Source: Halococcus thailandensis JCM 13552 (GTDB lineage: Archaea; Halobacteriota; Halobacteria; Halobacteriales; Halococcaceae). From it: DNA of 40,553 nucleotides. The translations under genes and the position numbers were made by a program. The notes beneath the pieces are model-generated. The model saw only the letters and a program-made list of their open reading frames with translations, did not search any database and was not told the DNA's origin. The DNA is taken from positions 9,116-49,668 of the forward strand of contig NZ_AOMF01000166.1 of the NCBI RefSeq assembly GCF_000336715.1. The letters are read 5' to 3'. Below, piece after piece: positions 14,876-22,856 of this stretch (the stretch's first letter is position 1; each line of letters begins with the position of its first letter).

Positions 14876-16212
14876 TCGTCGAGTTCGTCGAGCACCGGCT
14901 GGAACTTCGGCCCGAGCTCGGCCCACTCCTCGTCGGGGTCGGAATCGCCGACGATACCGTCGCCCGCGAACAGCGTCGCGTCGTCGCCGCCGGCGACCGC
15001 CGATCGGATGCCGACGACGAACTCGCCGTCGCCAGCGGCGTCGAACCAGCCGACTGGGGAGGCGTACCAGCCACGGTCGAACGGCTCCGTCTCGCGGATC
15101 ACCGACCGGGCGCGTTCGGGCGGGAGACCGCCGACCGCCGGTGTCGGATGGAGCACCTCGACGAGATCGAGAACGTGAGTGTCGTCGTCGAGCGTCGCCG
15201 TGATCGGCGTTCGGAGGTGTTGAATGTTGGAAAGGCGTTTGATCCCGCGCTCGCCCACGCAGACGGTGCCGAAGGGAGCGAGGCACTCGCGGATGGTGTC
15301 GGTGACGAGCGCCTGTTCGTGGCCGAGTTTGTCGCTTGCTTCGAGCGAGCGCGCGAGTTCGGCGTCCTCCTCGGGCGTGTCGCCGCGTTCGACCGAACCC
15401 GCGAGCGCCTCGGTGGCGACGTGGTCGCCGTCCATCCTGACGAGGCGCTCCGGCGGTGGGCCGAAGAACCCGCGCTCCTCGGTCGGCTGAACGAGAAACC
15501 GGTAGCATTCGGGGTAGGTTCGCCGGAACCGTTCGAGCGTATCGGGAACGTCGATCGGCGCAGCGAGCGTCACGTCGAGTGCGGTGGCCAGGACGACCTT
15601 CCGGAGATTGCCGTTCCGGATCGACGCGACGGCGCGCTCGACGCTTTCGGTCCACTCGGCGTTGGTAGTCAATCGCCGGGTGGTGGCGATCCCCGGTCGC
15701 TGCCCGCTCGGGCGCAGCATCGGCAGATCGGCAATCGTCTCGTGGACGGTGTCGAGACGCTCGGCGACGCTCTCGGGGGTGGCGTCGGTGTCGTAGGACG
15801 TGACGCTCAGCCACGTCCGATCGTTCGCACGCGTGAGCTGGACGCGCGGCAGGACGAACAGCGCCGCCGGAAACCCTTCCCACGGCGAGGCGGGCGTGTG
15901 ATCGGCCTCGAAGGCGAGTCCGCCGAGAAGGCGCGGGCGGGCGGCGGGCGGGCCGTCGGCATCGATATCGTCGAACAGCGTTGCGGCGTCCGCACGGAGC
16001 GTATCGAAGCGATCGGTCCCCTCGGCACGGACGACCGCCGCCGCGCCGCCGCCGACGAGTTCGAGACCGTCGGGTGTCGCCCACGCGACCCGCGGAGCCG
16101 ACTGTGCCGAGAGAAACGCACGAAACGAGCAGTCGTCGATCTCGCGGGTGCGACTCACCAGCCGTCCGTCGCCGATGCCCGGCGGGTGTCCCTCACGTCC
16201 TGCCTGTGCCAT
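14872..16212 (-). CDS. menF: Isochorismate synthase
   Basis: A 446-residue chorismate-utilising enzyme that converts chorismate to isochorismate, the first step of the menaquinone pathway. Visible family motifs: VRKVVLA-like LRKVVLATALDV, the ERGFFGPPPERLVRMDGDHVATEALAGSV loop, SDKLGHEQALV, and the C-terminal HPTPAVGG...ERGWYASPVGW-type segment (here FDRGWYASPVGWFD). The start at 16212 (MAQAGREG) is preferred. An upstream ATG at 16311 adds 33 basic residues, although an AT-rich element at 16348-16360 could serve such a longer transcript. It overlaps menD by 4 bp. Confidence 0.92.
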   Translation of the reverse strand: MAQAGREGHPPGIGDGRLVSRTREIDDCSFRAFLSAQSAPRVAWATPDGLELVGGGAAAVVRAEGTDRFDTLRADAATLFDDIDADGPPAARPRLLGGLAFEADHTPASPWEGFPAALFVLPRVQLTRANDRTWLSVTSYDTDATPESVAERLDTVHETIADLPMLRPSGQRPGIATTRRLTTNAEWTESVERAVASIRNGNLRKVVLATALDVTLAAPIDVPDTLERFRRTYPECYRFLVQPTEERGFFGPPPERLVRMDGDHVATEALAGSVERGDTPEEDAELARSLEASDKLGHEQALVTDTIRECLAPFGTVCVGERGIKRLSNIQHLRTPITATLDDDTHVLDLVEVLHPTPAVGGLPPERARSVIRETEPFDRGWYASPVGWFDAAGDGEFVVGIRSAVAGGDDATLFAGDGIVGDSDPDEEWAELGPKFQPVLDELDE

Positions 16213-16430
16213 CACGGACGGTTGGGACGGGAGGCCCTTGAGCGTGTCCTTCCGGTTTCGGGCGCGCTCCCGCCGTGATTCGCCCGATGTGCGTTTCCAC
16301 GGGTCGTTCACCGCGGGCTGCGAGACGAGACCTGTCGTTCACTGATCAGAAAATATGTTTCGTATCTCGAAATTACGAGTTGTTCTCCGCGAGATAGTGT
16401 TTTTCCAGCACGAACTGATTTCCCCGTCAG

Positions 16431-16440
16431 AATTAAATAC
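16431..16440 (+). promoter_or_regulatory. TATA box of the ribbon-helix-helix gene
   Basis: AATTAAATAC is centred about 31 bp before the ATG at 16467. It is a strong haloarchaeal TATA element giving a very short leader. The wider gap 16213-16466 also holds CTCGAAATTACGAG, a small inverted repeat at 16366-16379, and nothing else I can name. Confidence 0.6.
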
Positions 16441-16466
16441 CCCTCTACCGAAGCCCCGGTGTTCCG

Positions 16467-16682
16467 ATGGCTAAAGTAGAGATCACGATCCCGGAGCAGC
16501 TCGAAATGCAGATCGCGCGCATGGTCGAGGAAGGGGAGTTCCTCAACCGTCAGGAAGCGGTCGAAGAGCTTCTCTCGACGGGAATGCGAGCGTATCAGAC
16601 GAACGGACCGATGGACGACGAAGAGGGCACTGGCCTCGAAGACGACGGGATGATGGGCCACGAAGACGAGTACGTCTTCTGA
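16467..16682 (+). CDS. Ribbon-helix-helix (CopG-like) small protein
   Basis: A 71-residue protein. Residues 1-45 form a ribbon-helix-helix: AKVEITIPEQLEMQIARMVEEGEFLNRQEAVEELLSTGM, with a beta strand at 3-8 and two helices. The C-terminal 25 residues are acidic and Met/Gly-rich (MDDEEGTGLEDDGMMGHEDEYVF). RHH dimers bind DNA with the N-terminal strand. Proteins with this layout are widespread in haloarchaea and mostly uncharacterised. It has its own promoter and no toxin partner, so it is more likely a stand-alone regulator than an antitoxin. Confidence 0.8.
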   Translation: MAKVEITIPEQLEMQIARMVEEGEFLNRQEAVEELLSTGMRAYQTNGPMDDEEGTGLEDDGMMGHEDEYVF

Positions 16683-16833
16683 TATTTTTGGGGAGCCGAT
16701 CGGGAACCCGTGACGCGACGATCCATTCATCGAAATGGTATCGAACACCGATCGTTCCGTACTGCTGTCCGACGGTGTGAGACCGATCGTGAGGACAACC
16801 GTTAAACCGACCGAACACCTCTAGATACCCAAT

Positions 16834-17112
16834 ATGCACAAGGAGGAACTCCTCGAACTCCACGAGGAGATGGTGACGATCACCGAATTCGTCAACAACC
16901 GCGAGGACGTCGACCCGGAGCTGTTCGAGACCTACGAGGAGCTCGACGTCACGCCCGACGACGTCCACAAATCGAAAAACGAGCACAAACACGCCGTCTT
17001 CATCCTCGGCAACGCCCTCGCCGAGGCGATGAGCGACGACGAGTTCTCCGACGCCGGCCGCATCGGCAAGCGTATGCGCGAGCTCGCCACCGACGCCGAA
17101 GGCAAGCTCTGA
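16834..17112 (+). CDS. UPF0058 family protein
   Basis: A 92-residue acidic helical protein starting MHKEELLELHEEMVTITEF and containing the HVHKSKNEHKHAVFILGNALAEAMS-type block (here DDVHKSKNEHKHAVFILGNAL). I recognise this as the euryarchaeal UPF0058 family, with a known fold but no assigned function. The His/Glu-rich patch could bind metal, which is inference. There is no signal or membrane segment. It has the usual length and stands alone between the RHH gene and cdd. Confidence 0.85.
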   Translation: MHKEELLELHEEMVTITEFVNNREDVDPELFETYEELDVTPDDVHKSKNEHKHAVFILGNALAEAMSDDEFSDAGRIGKRMRELATDAEGKL

Positions 17113-17150
17113 GAGGACAGTAACCCGTCACGTTCCGTCGAGTCCCGGTG

Positions 17151-17160
17151 GGTATTTGAC
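17151..17160 (+). promoter_or_regulatory. TATA-like element of the cdd-udp operon
   Basis: GGTATTTGAC is centred about 28 bp before the cdd ATG at 17184, the distance expected for a leaderless transcript. Confidence 0.5.
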
Positions 17161-17183
17161 GCCACGCGAGTGACTCCACGGGC

Positions 17184-17579
17184 ATGGACGACGACGAACT
17201 CATCGACCGCGCCCGTGACGCGACGGCGAGCGCACACGTCCCCTACTCCGAGTATCGGGTCGGGGCGGCGCTCGAAACGGCGGACGGAACGGTCTTTCTC
17301 GGCTGTAACATCGAGAACGCCAACTACTCGAACAGCCTCCACGCCGAGGAGGTCGCGCTCGCCGAGGCGGTCAAGAACGGCCACCACGACTTCGCACGCC
17401 TCGCGGTCGCCTCGTCCGAGCACGACGGCGTTCTTCCCTGTGGAATGTGTCGCCAGAGCCTCTCGGAGTTCTGCGACGACGACTTTCGGGTGCTCTGCGA
17501 CGAGGGCGAATCCAGAAGCGAGTATCGGCTCGGCGAACTGCTACCGGACGCGATTTCGGCGGAGACGCTGGGACGATGA
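17184..17579 (+). CDS. cdd: Cytidine deaminase
   Basis: A 131-residue cytidine deaminase of the short, tetrameric size class. It deaminates cytidine and deoxycytidine to uridine forms in salvage. The zinc site is HAE (53-55; Glu is the proton shuttle) and PCGMCRQ (Cys86, Cys89). The substrate motif SEYRVGAALETADG...GCNIENANYS is intact. His in the first zinc position, rather than Cys, is the form usual in long dimeric enzymes. The stop overlaps the start of the uridine phosphorylase gene (ATGA), linking two consecutive salvage steps. Confidence 0.93.
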   Translation: MDDDELIDRARDATASAHVPYSEYRVGAALETADGTVFLGCNIENANYSNSLHAEEVALAEAVKNGHHDFARLAVASSEHDGVLPCGMCRQSLSEFCDDDFRVLCDEGESRSEYRLGELLPDAISAETLGR

Positions 17580-18403
17580 CCGGCGATAGCGAGGATCCGA
17601 ACGACGAGACGCAGTATCACCTCGGGGTCGCTCCCGACGACGTCGCCGACACCGTACTGCTGCCGGGCGATCCCGAGCGCATCGAGAAGATCACGAACCA
17701 GTGGGACGAGTCCGAAGTCGTCGCCGAACACCGCGAGTTCCGCACTGCGACGGGCGCGTACGACGGCGCGCCGATCAGCACGACCTCGACGGGTATCGGC
17801 AGCCCCTCGGCGGCGATCGCGGTCGAGGAGCTCGCGCGCGTCGGCTGTGAGACGTTCCTCCGGGTCGGCTCCTGTGGGGCGATCCAGCCCGAGATGGACG
17901 TCGGCGATCTCGTCATCACTTCGGGGGCCGTCAGACAGGAGGGGACCAGCGACGAGTACGTCCGCGAGGGGTTCCCGGCGAGCGCCGACGACCGCGTCGT
18001 GGCGGCGCTGGTCGCCGCAGCCGAGGAGCTGGGCCACGACTACCACGTCGGCGTGACCGCGAGCACCGACAGTTTCTACGCGGGGCAGAGCCGGCCAGGG
18101 TTCGAGGGGTTCGAAGCCGCCGGCAGCGAGGAGCGCTTCGAGGAGTTGCGCGAGGCCGGCGTGCTCAACTTCGAGATGGAATCGAGCGCAATCCTCAGTC
18201 TCGCAAATCTCTACGGGCTCCGGGCGGGCGCAGTCTGCACGGTGTATGCCAACCGGACGACCGGCGAGTTCCGCACCGAAGGCGAGAACCGGGCGGCCGA
18301 GACGGCGAGCCTCGCGACGGCGCTGCTCGCCCGGATGGACGAGCAGGCGCGCGAGGCCGGTGCCGATCGCTGGTATCCCGGCCTCGGCCTCGGCGACGAC
18401 TGA
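17576..18403 (+). CDS. udp: Uridine phosphorylase
   Basis: A 275-residue nucleoside phosphorylase that splits uridine to uracil and ribose-1-phosphate. Motifs: VLLPGDPERI (phosphate loop), TGIGSPSAAIAVEEL, RVGSCGAIQPEMDVGDLVI, and NFEMESSAILSLANLYGL with the Met-Glu ribose-binding pair. The length and the GAIQ block point to the uridine branch of the PNP/UDP family. Translation starts at ATG 17576, overlapping the cdd stop. The product of Cdd is the substrate here, so the pair forms a cytidine-to-uracil salvage route. Confidence 0.92.
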   Translation: MTGDSEDPNDETQYHLGVAPDDVADTVLLPGDPERIEKITNQWDESEVVAEHREFRTATGAYDGAPISTTSTGIGSPSAAIAVEELARVGCETFLRVGSCGAIQPEMDVGDLVITSGAVRQEGTSDEYVREGFPASADDRVVAALVAAAEELGHDYHVGVTASTDSFYAGQSRPGFEGFEAAGSEERFEELREAGVLNFEMESSAILSLANLYGLRAGAVCTVYANRTTGEFRTEGENRAAETASLATALLARMDEQAREAGADRWYPGLGLGDD

Positions 18404-18490
18404 TCACGCGGGCGCTCGATGGCCGGCAGAGCGGCCACAGCGCCGTTCCGTATCGGGAATGCTTTTCAGTCGGGGCACGGTATATTCGGT

Positions 18491-19144
18491 GTGGCGTCCC
18501 CGTTTGAGGTTTTGGATATCGACCCCGACGCGAGCGAGGCCGACCTCCGGAGAGCCTACCGCGAGCGCATCATCGAGGCCCATCCCGACCACGGAGGATC
18601 GGCCGCAGAGTTCCAGCGCGTCAGAGCGGCCTACGAGGCGGCCAAGGCCGGCCGCGAACTCGAAGCGCCGCCCGAGAAAGAGGAGATCGAGGAGGAGCCC
18701 GAACCGGACGACGGCCCGGCGGGCGCACACGTCGAATATCTGAACTACGCCGTGCTCGACGATCACGGCTGGGACGTCGGCGACAGCGATCTCTTCGGGA
18801 AGGCGGGCGACGCGGATCTCGACCCGGTCAACCACGGCAAGTTCGTCGTCGAACCGGGCGAGTCACTGCTCGAAGCCGCCGAAAACCGCGGGTTCGCGTG
18901 GCCCTACGCCTGTCGCGGTGGCGCGTGCGCGAACTGTGCGGTCGCGGTCGTCGAAGGCGAGCTGGAGATGCCCGCCGACACGATCCTCCCGCCGGAGATG
19001 AAAGCCCACGGGATCCGCCTCTCCTGTAACGGCATCCCGGTCACCGACGAGATGAAGGTGATCTACAACATCAAACATCTCCCTGGGCTCGACGAGCTCA
19101 GGCTGCCGCCCAGACCGTTCGAGCAGGCCCACGCCAGCGATTGA
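18491..19144 (+). CDS. J-domain/[2Fe-2S] ferredoxin fusion protein
   Basis: A 217-residue protein if the GTG at 18491 is used (VASPFEVLDIDP). Residues 3-52 form a DnaJ-like J domain with HPD at 31-33. Residues 55-75 are an acidic linker. Residues 80-205 form a plant-type ferredoxin with cluster cysteines 141, 146, 149 and 179 (CRGGACANC...LSCNG). Haloarchaeal ferredoxins usually carry an acidic insertion, matching residues 80-120. The J domain could bring Hsp70/DnaK to the ferredoxin or to Fe-S assembly, which is inference. An ATG at 18419 would add 24 non-acidic residues; a TTTTCA element about 28 bp before the GTG favours the shorter form. Confidence 0.85.
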   Translation: MASPFEVLDIDPDASEADLRRAYRERIIEAHPDHGGSAAEFQRVRAAYEAAKAGRELEAPPEKEEIEEEPEPDDGPAGAHVEYLNYAVLDDHGWDVGDSDLFGKAGDADLDPVNHGKFVVEPGESLLEAAENRGFAWPYACRGGACANCAVAVVEGELEMPADTILPPEMKAHGIRLSCNGIPVTDEMKVIYNIKHLPGLDELRLPPRPFEQAHASD

Positions 19145-19191
19145 GCTGGCGCTGCAGGGACAGAGGTTTTTCGACGGGTTGGAAAGGATAG

Positions 19192-19668
19192 TCAACCGCG
19201 GAAGAACGACGAGATGCGATCGGCGAGACCACCGTCACCGAGCTTGAGATAATAGGCTGCGCCGCCGTCCTCGTAGTAGTGATCGATGTGGCGCTGGACC
19301 TCGAAGCCGATATGTTCGTAGAAGCCGACGGCGTCCTGATTGCTCGCGCGGGCGTGACAGCTCACGGAGCCGTGCTCGTCGGCGACGGTGGCGATGAGGC
19401 GCTCGCCGAACCCCTCGCCACGATGGGGCATATCGACGGCCAGAAAGAGCACGTAGCCGTCGCGGCGGACGGCCGCGAAACCGATGAGCTCCTCATCGCC
19501 CGCGAAGACGAGATGGACGGTCGCTCGGCGGTAGGCGTCGGCGAAGAAGCCGCGGCGCTGTTTGAGCACCCCCTCCTCACGGCGGATGCGCTCTTTCAGC
19601 TCCCACGCGGCGTCGAGATGCTCGTCACTGCCGGGCCCGACGACGCGATTCGTGACATCGATACTCAC
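19192..19668 (-). CDS. GNAT-family N-acetyltransferase (RimI-like)
   Basis: A 158-residue single-domain GNAT. The acetyl-CoA site is VDMPHRGEGFGERLIATVADEHG (R-G-E-G-F-G). The later N-x-x-A-x-x-F-Y motif reads SNQDAVGFYEHIGFEVQRHIDHYYEDGGAAYYLKLG, as in RimI-type enzymes that acetylate protein N-termini or small molecules. It ends 47 bp from the ferredoxin fusion gene, which is convergent. The start ATG at 19668 is followed by MSIDVTNRVVG. The substrate is unknown. Confidence 0.82.
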   Translation of the reverse strand: MSIDVTNRVVGPGSDEHLDAAWELKERIRREEGVLKQRRGFFADAYRRATVHLVFAGDEELIGFAAVRRDGYVLFLAVDMPHRGEGFGERLIATVADEHGSVSCHARASNQDAVGFYEHIGFEVQRHIDHYYEDGGAAYYLKLGDGGLADRISSFFRG

Positions 19669-19755
19669 CGTCGGGCGTTACGTGTAGGGAACTATAACTC
19701 CACCGCCCGCAGATGAAGGCACAACGCTTTCGACGCGGCATCCGCTGGCAGGGGT

Positions 19756-20604
19756 ATGGCTTCGGCGTCGGACTCGCGAGAATCGTCGGGACTGCTCTAT
19801 CAGGTGCGTGAATGGCTGATCACGGGTGCCGCGCTCACGATCCCGTTTCTCGTCACCGTGATGATCCTCGGGTTCGTGCTCAACTTCCTCAGCAACGTAC
19901 TCACGCCGGTCGTCGCCGCCGCGCGCGTGCTCGGCCTCGTCAGCCCGGTCGTCGGCTTCGCCCGCGCGATCGGCCTCGGCCCCGAGTTCGGCTCCGTACT
20001 TATCGAGTTCGGGACCGTCTTCGCGCTCGTAGCGATCGTGCTCGTCGTCGGCTTCGTCGCGCACGCGACCTCCTCGGACCGCAAGCTCTCGGCGTGGTTT
20101 CACACCGCGATGGAGGCGATCCCCGGCGTCGGTTCGGTCTACACCAGCTTTCGGCGCATGAGCGACGTGCTGCTCGAAAGCGACACCAGCAGCTTTCAGG
20201 AGGTGAAGCTCATCGAGTTCCCCAACGAGGGAACCTACTCCTTCGCGTTCGTGACTGCGAAACCGCCGGCGACCGTCGACGAGGCGGCGAGCCACGACGA
20301 TCTCAGAACGCTGTTCATGCCGCTCGCGCCGAATCCCGTGATGGGTGGCTTTCTGATCCACGTTCCCACGACGAAGGTCTACGACGTCGATCTCACCGTC
20401 GAGCAGGCCGTCAGCGCCATCGTCACGAGCGGCGTGGCGATCGGCGATACGGAGGGTGCGGCGAGCCTCTCGGCCGACGAGATGGCGGCGCTCGGCGAGT
20501 ACGACGCCGAACGGACGACCGTCGCGGAGGGGGTCGTCGGCGGGCCGGGCGAACCCACCGACGAATCCGGAGAAAGCGACCGACCGGAACGGGGCGAGTC
20601 GTGA
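19756..20604 (+). CDS. DUF502 family membrane protein
   Basis: A 282-residue protein. Two hydrophobic segments (about 20-50 and 82-103) anchor it: WLITGAALTIPFLVTVMILGFVLNFL and VFALVAIVLVVGFVAHA. The soluble part carries IPGVGSVYTSFRRMSDVLL and a strand-rich domain ending MGGFLIHVPTTKVYDVDLTVEQAVSAIVTSGV, the pattern of DUF502. The role is unknown in the whole family. The C-terminal 40 residues are acidic low complexity. The stop overlaps the GTG of archease (GTGA), so the two are coupled. Confidence 0.85.
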   Translation: MASASDSRESSGLLYQVREWLITGAALTIPFLVTVMILGFVLNFLSNVLTPVVAAARVLGLVSPVVGFARAIGLGPEFGSVLIEFGTVFALVAIVLVVGFVAHATSSDRKLSAWFHTAMEAIPGVGSVYTSFRRMSDVLLESDTSSFQEVKLIEFPNEGTYSFAFVTAKPPATVDEAASHDDLRTLFMPLAPNPVMGGFLIHVPTTKVYDVDLTVEQAVSAIVTSGVAIGDTEGAASLSADEMAALGEYDAERTTVAEGVVGGPGEPTDESGESDRPERGES

Positions 20605-21011
20605 GCTTCGAACTCCGCGAACATACCGCCGACGTGGCTGTCGCCGCCGACGGGAAAACCCTCGACGCAACGTTCGGTGCGGTCGCCGACGGGCTGGCGG
20701 CGGCGATGTGCGAGACGATCCCCGACGACGGCGACCGCTTCTCGTTCGCGGTCCAGGCCGAGAACCGCGAGGCGCTGCTCTACGAGTATCTCGCCGACTG
20801 CATCTACCAGCGCGACGTGCGCGGCGTGCTTCCCGTCGAAAACCGGGTTGTGGTGGACCGGACGGATGACGGGTGGCAACTCGACGCGAGCGCGCGGGGC
20901 GTTCCGCTCGGGACGATCGATGCGCGCGAGGTGAAGGCCGTGACGTACTCCGAGATGCGCATCGAGCGCGACGACGAAAGCTGGAACGCCTACGTCGTCT
21001 TCGACGTCTGA
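20601..21011 (+). CDS. Archease
   Basis: A 136-residue archease, a small metal-binding protein that activates the RNA ligase RtcB and promotes its guanylylation. The N-terminal FELREHTADVAVAADGKTLDATFGAVADGL holds the conserved Asp and His-Thr-Ala-Asp motif. The middle LLYEYLADCIYQRD and the C-terminal AVTYSEMRIERDD...AYVVFDV complete the family pattern. It starts at GTG 20601, overlapping the DUF502 stop, and ends 46 bp before rtcB on the same strand. The neighbourhood supports its role strongly. Confidence 0.93.
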   Translation: MSFELREHTADVAVAADGKTLDATFGAVADGLAAAMCETIPDDGDRFSFAVQAENREALLYEYLADCIYQRDVRGVLPVENRVVVDRTDDGWQLDASARGVPLGTIDAREVKAVTYSEMRIERDDESWNAYVVFDV

Positions 21012-21057
21012 TCCGGGCAGACGAAACCTATTCCGGCAGTGCTCGAATACGATCGGT

Positions 21058-22515
21058 ATGGACACGTACGACGCCGACGGGATCACGCTCGAACGGGTCG
21101 AGGAGTACATCTGGGAGATTCCCCAGGAGGGAGAGATGAACACCCCGGCACGGGTGCTCGCCAGCGAGGAGCTGCTCGATCAGATCGCGGACGACAAGAC
21201 GCTCCAGCAGCTGAAGAACTCGACGCAGCTCCCGGGCGTGCAGCAACACGCGATCTGCATGCCCGACGGCCACCAGGGCTACGGCTTCCCGGTGGGTGGC
21301 GTCGCCGGTATCGATGCCGAAGAGGGGTGTATCTCGCCCGGAGCTGTGGGCTTCGACATCAACTGTGGCGTGCGGATGATGACGACGAACCTCAGCTACG
21401 ACGACGTTCAGGGCCACGAGGAGGAGCTGGTCGAGTCGCTCTTTGCGAACGTCCCCTCGGGACTCGGCGGCGGTGGCGTCGTCGAATCGGACGTCGAGAC
21501 GGTCGAGGAGATCCTCGATCGGGGCGTCGAATGGGCGCTCGACGAGGGTCACGCCGTCGAGGACGATCTCGCCCACTGCGAGGACGAGGGTCGCCGGCCG
21601 GACGCCGATCCCGCTGTCGTCTCGCAGAAGGCCAAGGACAGAGGGAAAAACCAGATCGGCAGCCTGGGATCGGGCAACCACTTCCTCGAAGTCCAGCGCG
21701 TGACCGACGTGTTCCGCGAGGGCGTGGCCGACTCCTACGGGCTCTCGGCGGATCAGATCGTCGTGCTCATCCACTGTGGCTCGCGCGGACTCGGCCACCA
21801 GGTCTGTACCGAGTACACCCGCGAGGTCGAGCAGGCCCATCCGGAGCTCCTCGATCAGCTGCCGGACAAGGAGCTCGCGGCCGCACCCGCCGGCAGTCAG
21901 CTCGCCGAGGAGTACTACGGCGCGATGTGTGCAGCGATCAACTACGCGTGGGTCAACCGCCAGCTCATCATGGATCGCACCAGACAGGTGTTCGAGCGGG
22001 TGTTCGACCGCTCGTGGGAGGAGATGGAGATGAACCTGCTCTACGACGTGGCACACAACATCGCGAAGAAGGAAGATCACGAGATCGACGGTGAGGAGCG
22101 CGAACTCTACGTCCACCGCAAGGGCGCGACGCGGGCGTTCCCGGCCGGGCACGAGGAAGTTCCCCGCGCCTATCGCGACGTCGGCCAGCCGGTCATCATC
22201 CCGGGAAGCATGGGCGCTGGCTCGTACGTCTTGCGCGGCGGTGAGAGCTCGATGGAGACGACCTTCGGCTCGACGGCCCACGGTGCCGGCCGGACGATGA
22301 GTCGCACGCAGGCCAAAGACGAGTTCTGGGGCGAGGACGTCCAGGACGAGCTACGGGGCCAGAAAGTGTACGTGAAGGCCCAGAGCGGCGCGACGGTCGC
22401 CGAAGAGGCCCCGGGCGTCTACAAGGACGTCGACGAGGTCGTGCGCGTCTCCGACGAACTGGGCATCGGCGACACCGTGGCCCGAACGTTCCCGGTCTGC
22501 AACATCAAGGGCTAA
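21058..22515 (+). CDS. rtcB: RNA-splicing ligase RtcB
   Basis: A 485-residue RtcB, the GTP- and Mn-dependent ligase that joins 2',3'-cyclic phosphate and 5'-OH RNA ends, as after tRNA intron removal. Motifs: MPDGHQGYGFPVGGVAG, GFDINCGVRMM (metal Cys), GSGNHFLEVQ, HCGSRGLGHQV, HRKGATRAFPAGH, PGSMGAGSYVLRG and TAHGAGRTMSR (His near 408 takes the GMP). The length is typical of archaeal RtcB without an intein. It follows archease, its known activator. The stop overlaps the convergent gene at 22512 by 4 bp. Confidence 0.96.
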   Translation: MDTYDADGITLERVEEYIWEIPQEGEMNTPARVLASEELLDQIADDKTLQQLKNSTQLPGVQQHAICMPDGHQGYGFPVGGVAGIDAEEGCISPGAVGFDINCGVRMMTTNLSYDDVQGHEEELVESLFANVPSGLGGGGVVESDVETVEEILDRGVEWALDEGHAVEDDLAHCEDEGRRPDADPAVVSQKAKDRGKNQIGSLGSGNHFLEVQRVTDVFREGVADSYGLSADQIVVLIHCGSRGLGHQVCTEYTREVEQAHPELLDQLPDKELAAAPAGSQLAEEYYGAMCAAINYAWVNRQLIMDRTRQVFERVFDRSWEEMEMNLLYDVAHNIAKKEDHEIDGEERELYVHRKGATRAFPAGHEEVPRAYRDVGQPVIIPGSMGAGSYVLRGGESSMETTFGSTAHGAGRTMSRTQAKDEFWGEDVQDELRGQKVYVKAQSGATVAEEAPGVYKDVDEVVRVSDELGIGDTVARTFPVCNIKG

Positions 22516-22805
22516 CGCAGGAAGTCGAACGAGACGTCCGCCGGCGTCGTGCGCGCCTCAACCGCACGACCCTCGTCGTACTTGACGAAGTTCAGGTAGA
22601 ACAGTTCCCCACAGCCCTCACCGTCGGTCTCGGCCGCGCCACAGACGATCTCGACGCCGTCGGCGCTCTCGAACTCCTCGTGCGGAGCGGCGTACTCCCA
22701 ACCGTCGAGGGCGAAGGGCGTCACCGACTTGTCGGCGAGTTCGGCCGCGCGATCGAGCGTGACGAGCGCGTCGCAGCGCGGGCAGGTGTAGCGGACGGCG
22801 ACCAT
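22512..22805 (-). CDS. Zinc-finger-like haloarchaeal protein
   Basis: A 97-residue acidic protein with YTCPRCDALVTL at the N-terminus and IVCGAAETDGEGCGELFYLNF in the second half. The Cys positions (8, 11, about 55 and 64) could make one zinc site. It has no membrane segment. I do not recognise a named family, and its role is unknown. It is convergent with rtcB, with overlapping ends, and lies downstream of the YlbF-like gene on the same strand. Confidence 0.7.
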   Translation of the reverse strand: MVAVRYTCPRCDALVTLDRAAELADKSVTPFALDGWEYAAPHEEFESADGVEIVCGAAETDGEGCGELFYLNFVKYDEGRAVEARTTPADVSFDFLR

Positions 22806-22856
22806 ACCGAAAACAGGTGCTGGACGGGTATATACTGCCGGACGGCGGTCGGAGAG

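Noticed and set aside
13109-16084. A single 991-codon minus-strand frame covering menD and part of menF
   Set aside because: MenD begins at 14875 with a standard start; the upstream part is out of frame with menF, is Arg-rich, and lacks any domain.
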